The notes under the pieces are model-generated. The model was not told the origin of the DNA, did no database searches, and worked only from the letters and a program-made list of their open reading frames with translations. A program made the translations under genes and the position numbers. From the NCBI GenBank assembly GCA_945938205.1, contig CAMEUL010000055.1, positions 1 to 8,595 on the forward strand: 8,595 nt of DNA, read 5' to 3'. Positions 5,976-8,595 of this stretch are shown one piece after another; the stretch's first letter is position 1, and the number at the start of each line of letters is the position of its first letter. The DNA comes from an uncultured Traorella sp. Lineage in GTDB: Bacteria; Bacillota_I; Bacilli_A; Erysipelotrichales; Erysipelotrichaceae.

Positions 5976-6060
5976 TTTTTTCGCACTTTTTTTAACTTTT
6001 TTATCACCTTTGACATGAACCACCGTTTGACCTTTTTACGATCGTTTTTTTGTTCTTTTT
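5976..6060 (-). promoter_or_regulatory. Phased A-tracts / UP element upstream of the S10 promoter
   Basis: The minus strand carries A-runs at 5981-5976 (6), 5993-5987 (7), 6002-5997 (6) and 6011-6009 (3), centred about 10-11 bases apart. Further runs lie at 6037-6033, 6051-6045 and 6060-6056. Runs in phase with the DNA helix bend DNA, and A-rich DNA from about -40 to -60 binds the alpha C-terminal domain of RNA polymerase. The likely role is to strengthen the S10 promoter. Confidence 0.6.
6005..6031. repeat. Imperfect direct repeat GTCAAA(C)GGTG
   Basis: On the minus strand GTCAAACGGTG (6031-6021) is followed by GTCAAAGGTG (6014-6005), with starts 17 bases apart, between the two groups of A-tracts and about 30-60 bases upstream of the S10 -35 box. 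It could be a protein-binding site, but no known regulator fits well; the half-site resembles CtsR heptads while the spacing does not. Confidence 0.4.
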
Positions 6061-6096
6061 TTAATTATTTTAGAAATAATCAATTGTTTTTTTATG

Positions 6097-6120
6097 AAAA
6101 AAACGGGGATTATTTCCCCG
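6097..6120 (-). terminator. Rho-independent terminator of the XRE regulator gene
   Basis: On the minus strand CGGGGA-AATAA-TCCCCG (6120-6104) forms a six-pair GC-rich stem with a five-base loop, followed by seven T (6103-6097). It lies about 84 bases past the stop of the regulator gene and upstream of the S10 promoter, so it separates the two units. On the plus strand no T-run follows, so it works one way only. Confidence 0.9.
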
Positions 6121-6136
6121 CTCAATCAATTCTGAT

Positions 6137-6188
6137 TTTAGATTCTAAAGTTCTATAACCATTTTTGATCTCCACTATAGTAAGATCA
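6137..6188. repeat. Small inverted repeats in the 3' region of the regulator gene
   Basis: Between the regulator stop and its terminator are two short palindromes: TTTAGA-T-TCTAAA (6137-6149), and TGATCT (6166-6171) with AGATCA (6183-6188) around an 11-base spacer. Neither is followed by a T-run. They may fold in the 3' UTR, but short symmetric words are common by chance in AT-rich DNA. No gene is seen in this stretch. Confidence 0.3.
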
Positions 6189-6203
6189 CAAAACCGTACT
6201 GCT

Positions 6204-6713
6204 TTATGCTTTCCTTCGTGTCAAAAAAATGCCAACGATTGCCCCAATTAAAATGATGGGTGCAATTCTGACAAACAGCCATTCAAATGTATGTAAAGCT
6301 ACACCGACAACAACTCTTTCAGGATCACTAGTATCCCAATCTAAGTAAGGACTATTAAATGTAATCAAGAACACAGAAATCATCACTATGACAATACACA
6401 ATGAAATAAGAAACCAATGAAAAACTTTTCGTCTTGTAGTTTTCCTTTGTGCAAGCTGTAAATTAATGATCTCAAGTTTTTCAGATATTACTTGTAAATC
6501 ATCAGCTTTTGACTCTGGCACAGTTTCTCCAAGCAATGTGCTTACAGGTGTTTCAAGCACTTCTGCCAACGAAATCAACATATCAGAATCAGGAACCGAC
6601 AAACCTTGCTCCCATTTCGAGATTGTTTGTCGCACCACATTTAACTTGATAGCCAATTCTTCTTGCGAAAGACCTTTTGACTTTCTGATTGCTTTAATAT
6701 TTTCGTTTAACAT
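6204..6713 (-). CDS. XRE-family transcriptional regulator anchored in the membrane
   Basis: The 169-residue product has an N-terminal Cro/CI-type helix-turn-helix (about 5-62). The core LSQEELAIKLNVVRQTISKW (15-34) is followed by EQGLSVPDSDMLISLAEVLE. A predicted helical linker (71-92, DDLQVISEKLEIINLQLAQR) leads to a basic stretch (KTTRRK) and two transmembrane segments at about 98-118 and 143-164. The roughly 25-residue loop between them should face outside (SPYLDWDTSDPER), and the C-terminus ends TRRKA inside. Proteins of this layout are common in Bacillota and presumably regulate genes in response to a membrane or envelope signal; the signal here is unknown. The ATG at 6713 has AAGGTG (6721-6726) 7 bases upstream. 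It is divergent from the MATE exporter, which is its most likely target besides itself (inference). Confidence 0.88.
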   Translation of the reverse strand: MLNENIKAIRKSKGLSQEELAIKLNVVRQTISKWEQGLSVPDSDMLISLAEVLETPVSTLLGETVPESKADDLQVISEKLEIINLQLAQRKTTRRKVFHWFLISLCIVIVMISVFLITFNSPYLDWDTSDPERVVVGVALHTFEWLFVRIAPIILIGAIVGIFLTRRKA

Positions 6714-6743
6714 TACGGATCACCTTCTTTCTTTGCTACCGTT

Positions 6744-6772
6744 ATTGTATGAGATGCAGTGCATTGCTACAA
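6744..6772 (-). promoter_or_regulatory. Probable promoter of the XRE regulator
   Basis: On the minus strand TTGTAG (6772-6767) and TACAAT (6749-6744) are 17 bases apart, giving a start near 6737 and a leader of about 24 bases. The -10 is good and the -35 is weak, as expected for an adjustable or autoregulated promoter. The inverted repeat at 6760-6780 covers the -35 box. Confidence 0.6.
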
Positions 6773-6780
6773 GCAACGCA
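6760..6780. promoter_or_regulatory. Inverted repeat over the regulator's -35 box (possible operator)
   Basis: TGCATTGCT and AGCAACGCA are arranged as an inverted repeat around ACA, with one mismatch in nine positions. It covers the -35 box of the regulator's promoter. The core TTGCT/AGCAA recurs at 6733-6737 and 6862-6866 in the same intergenic space. A binding site for the divergent XRE protein is plausible but unproven. Confidence 0.5.
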
Positions 6781-6815
6781 TATTAACATTTAAGTTTCAG
6801 ATCAATTTTTAAGAT

Positions 6816-6827
6816 GAATGATCATTC
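6816..6827. promoter_or_regulatory. Perfect 12-bp palindrome GAATGATCATTC
   Basis: A perfect two-fold symmetric site lies in the middle of the regulator-exporter intergenic space, about 70 bases upstream of the exporter's -35 box. Its form resembles operators of TetR-type repressors, but no TetR gene is in the window. It may also bind the XRE protein or be chance. Confidence 0.4.
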
Positions 6828-6895
6828 TTTTTGATAATATCTATTAAATATGAAAAAATCAAGCAACACAAATCTCTTTAGCCTTTCCTAACAAC

Positions 6896-6924
6896 TTGCA
6901 TGATAAAACAATATTTGATACGAT
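6896..6924 (+). promoter_or_regulatory. Promoter of the MATE exporter, with start on the ATG
   Basis: TTGCAT (6896-6901) and TACGAT (6919-6924) are 17 bases apart, with TG at 6916-6917 making an extended -10 (TGA before TACGAT). The expected transcription start is 6931, the A of the exporter ATG. The -35 box and spacing match those of the S10 promoter exactly. Confidence 0.65.
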
Positions 6925-6930
6925 TCTAAT

Positions 6931-8250
6931 ATGAAAATTGATTTAACAAAAGGCCCAATTGTCAAAAATCTGTTTTTGTTTGCTTTACCTTTCATTCTTG
7001 GAAATCTTTTGCAACAGTTCTACAACATTGCCGACACTTTGATCGTTGGCCGTTTTTTAGGTGAGAACGCCTTAGCTGCCGTTGGATCCAGTTATACTCT
7101 TATGATTTTTCTTACATCCATTCTTGTTGGATTGTGCATGGGCAGCGGTGCTTTCTTTTCAATACAGTATGGAAAAAAAGATATGGAACGTTTTAAAAAC
7201 GGTATCTTTCTTTCATTCGTATTGATTCTTTTGATAGGCATTCTTCTCACAATCTTTGTATTTGTTGGAATGGATATGATTCTTTCCTTTCTTCAAATTC
7301 CAAATGAATTGATCGAATTGACTCAACAATATCTATATATTATTTTCATAGGTATCATGGCAACTGTTCTATATAATTATTTTGCTTTTCTTCTTCGTTC
7401 CATTGGCAATTCACTTACACCTCTTTTGTTTCTTGGAATATCTGCTATCTTAAATATAGGATTCGATCTTGTCTTTATTCTTTATTTTCATTGGGGCGTA
7501 AAAGGAGCCGCACTGGCTACTGTACTTTCTCAATACGTCAGTGGATTGGGTATCATGTATTATACATGGAGAAACTGTAAAGAATTAAGAATTCAAAAGT
7601 ATCATGCGAAATGGCAAAAAGATACCATGCATGAAATTTTATCATTATCTCTACTTACCTGTATCCAGCAATCCATCATGAATTTTGGAATTCTTATGGT
7701 ACAGGGGCTTGTTAACAGCTTTGGAACTACTGTCATGGCTGCTTTCGCAGCAGCTGTGAAAATCGATTCCTTTGCTTATATGCCATTGCAAGACTTTGGA
7801 AATGCCTTTTCTACTTTCATTGCGCAAAACTATGGAGCCAATCAGAAAGAAAGAATTTCAAAAGGCATTCGAAGTGCTTTTCTCAGTGTATTACTTTTTT
7901 CCTTTGTGATTTCATCTTTTGTATTTATATTTGCTCGTGAATTAATGATTCTTTTCATTGATCCAACAAGTATTCAAACCATTCAGATTGGAATCGAATA
8001 TTTAAGAATTGAAGGAGTTTTCTATTTTGGCATTGGTATCCTTTTCCTTCTTTATGGTTACTACCGAGCCATTCAATTGCCTCTCATGTCAGTCATCTTA
8101 ACGATTCTTTCATTAGGGACTAGAGTTCTTTTGGCTTATGCTCTTTCTGTTCATTGGAGTACTTTTGCTATCTGGATCTCTGTTCCGATTGGATGGATGC
8201 TGGCCGATGCAGTAGGTATTTCATATTATTTTATGAAAAAAGATCAGTAG
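6931..8250 (+). CDS. MATE-family multidrug/toxin efflux transporter
   Basis: This is a 439-residue membrane protein with about 12 hydrophobic segments in two related halves, the usual size and form of MATE transporters, which export drugs or metabolites using a Na+ or H+ gradient. The N-terminus MKIDLTKGPIVKNLFLFALP and the segment LLQQFYNIADTLIVGRFLGE (26-45) are family signatures; Asp35 in the first membrane helix is at the position often used for cation coupling. The motif LLRSIGNSLTPLLF (154-167) and the second-half segment QNYGANQKERI also fit. The substrate cannot be read from sequence. The family-typical N-terminus supports the ATG at 6931, yet no Shine-Dalgarno precedes it. The gene is divergent from the XRE regulator and ends in a terminator hairpin that begins inside its last codons. 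Confidence 0.93.
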   Translation: MKIDLTKGPIVKNLFLFALPFILGNLLQQFYNIADTLIVGRFLGENALAAVGSSYTLMIFLTSILVGLCMGSGAFFSIQYGKKDMERFKNGIFLSFVLILLIGILLTIFVFVGMDMILSFLQIPNELIELTQQYLYIIFIGIMATVLYNYFAFLLRSIGNSLTPLLFLGISAILNIGFDLVFILYFHWGVKGAALATVLSQYVSGLGIMYYTWRNCKELRIQKYHAKWQKDTMHEILSLSLLTCIQQSIMNFGILMVQGLVNSFGTTVMAAFAAAVKIDSFAYMPLQDFGNAFSTFIAQNYGANQKERISKGIRSAFLSVLLFSFVISSFVFIFARELMILFIDPTSIQTIQIGIEYLRIEGVFYFGIGILFLLYGYYRAIQLPLMSVILTILSLGTRVLLAYALSVHWSTFAIWISVPIGWMLADAVGISYYFMKKDQ

Positions 8251-8276
8251 CTCTATTTGCCACTGATCTAATTTTT
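8241..8276. terminator. Bidirectional terminator between convergent genes
   Basis: AGATCAGT (8241-8248) and ACTGATCT (8262-8269) form a perfect eight-pair stem around a 13-base loop. On the plus strand AATTTTT follows, ending the MATE transcript. On the minus strand a run of six T follows, ending the convergent transcript. The left arm includes most of the MATE stop region, and the minus gene ends at 8275. Confidence 0.85.
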
Positions 8277-8595
8277 ATGGATTTTTTTGCAGATACAGAT
8301 TTACAATAAATTCAAAATAGGACAAGTAGTTTTCTTCACCCCATGTATTCACTTTGAATAAAACAGCTTGGCTTCCTCCAGCAGTTGTTGCCATGACTTC
8401 AATTTCATCACCATGACCTAAAATGGTTACATTGAGGCTGACACGATTTTTGCCCAATTGACTATAGCGTTCAAACACCAGTACCGTACATTTTACATCT
8501 GCCATAGAAGTGATCATTTTCCCTTCAAAAGATGAGGTAAAAGATCTTTGTTCACCTTCATATTCTATATATTCTGTAAACTTATTATAATCGCC
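8275..8595 (-). CDS. DUF6054-like protein (partial, 5' end outside window)
   Basis: The frame is open to the window edge, giving 106 visible residues, more than the 80 obtained from the first internal Met (8517). The visible N-terminal part starts GDYNKFTEYIEYEGEQRSF, then comes DVKCTVLVFERYSQLGKNRVSLNVTILG, and later the conserved-looking TTAGGSQAVLFKVNTWGEENYL. This resembles the DUF6054 family (about 110-115 residues, function unknown) as I remember it, so only a few residues are likely missing. No signal peptide or membrane segment is seen; it looks like a small soluble alpha/beta protein. It converges with the MATE gene and shares its terminator. The family call is from memory and needs a profile search. 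Confidence 0.72.
   Translation of the reverse strand, partial: GDYNKFTEYIEYEGEQRSFTSSFEGKMITSMADVKCTVLVFERYSQLGKNRVSLNVTILGHGDEIEVMATTAGGSQAVLFKVNTWGEENYLSYFEFIVNLYLQKNP

Noticed and set aside
6009..6032. CtsR heat-shock operator
   Set aside because: The GGTCAAA/TGTCAAA half-sites fit, but they are separated by 10 bases and not by the 3 of the CtsR consensus.
5818..6158. Plus-strand open frames of 66 and 63 codons across the S10 control region
   Set aside because: They run antisense to the leader, promoter and A-tracts; Phe-rich products arise from T-runs, and no SD or family pattern is seen.
6850..6891. Possible 13-residue leader peptide (MKKSSNTNLFSLS) upstream of the exporter
   Set aside because: There is no SD, it lies upstream of the predicted promoter start at 6931, and there is no attenuator after it.
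1..8595. Mobile elements, CRISPR, tRNA or rRNA genes
   Set aside because: I saw no transposase or integrase motifs, no regular spaced repeats, no target-site duplications and no tRNA-like cloverleaf in the non-coding stretches.

Overview
The window looks like chromosome of a low-GC Gram-positive bacterium (Bacillota). The order of the ribosomal genes, the near-perfect GGAGG ribosome binding sites, sigma-A-like promoters and U-tract terminators all fit. The protein variants (for example L3, S3 and a DUF6054-like neighbour) make me lean towards Erysipelotrichia or a relative, but that placement is a guess from memory, not from a tree.

Positions 1-5819 (minus strand) hold the S10 ribosomal protein operon in its classic order, read from right to left: rpsJ (S10), rplC (L3), rplD (L4), rplW (L23), rplB (L2), rpsS (S19), rplV (L22), rpsC (S3), rplP (L16), rpmC (L29), rpsQ (S17), rplN (L14) and rplX (L24, cut by the window edge). 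Genes are packed tightly. Two junctions overlap by one base (TAATG). At most other junctions the Shine-Dalgarno (SD) of the next gene lies inside the last codons or stop codon of the previous one, so translation is probably coupled. The only roomy junction is rplW-rplB (62 bases).

Positions 5820-6060 are the control region of the operon: a strong extended -10 promoter with helically phased A-tracts upstream, then a leader of about 118 nucleotides that can fold into several hairpins, some mutually exclusive, just before the rpsJ SD. A Rho-independent terminator at 6097-6120 insulates the operon from the gene upstream.

Positions 6204-8250 hold a divergent pair: a membrane-anchored XRE-type regulator (minus) and a MATE-family exporter (plus). 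The 217-base space between them has promoters for both, an inverted repeat over the regulator's -35 box, and a perfect 12-bp palindrome. The exporter has no SD, and its best promoter puts transcription start on the A of its ATG, so it may be translated from a leaderless mRNA. The pair looks like a small export module controlled by the regulator (inference).

Positions 8241-8595 hold a bidirectional terminator and the 3' part of a convergent gene resembling DUF6054. I found no insertion sequence, CRISPR array, tRNA, rRNA or phage gene. The most unusual signals are the possible leaderless exporter mRNA, the folding options of the S10 leader, and non-consensus residues in normally conserved functional loops of L3, L4, L22 and S3.
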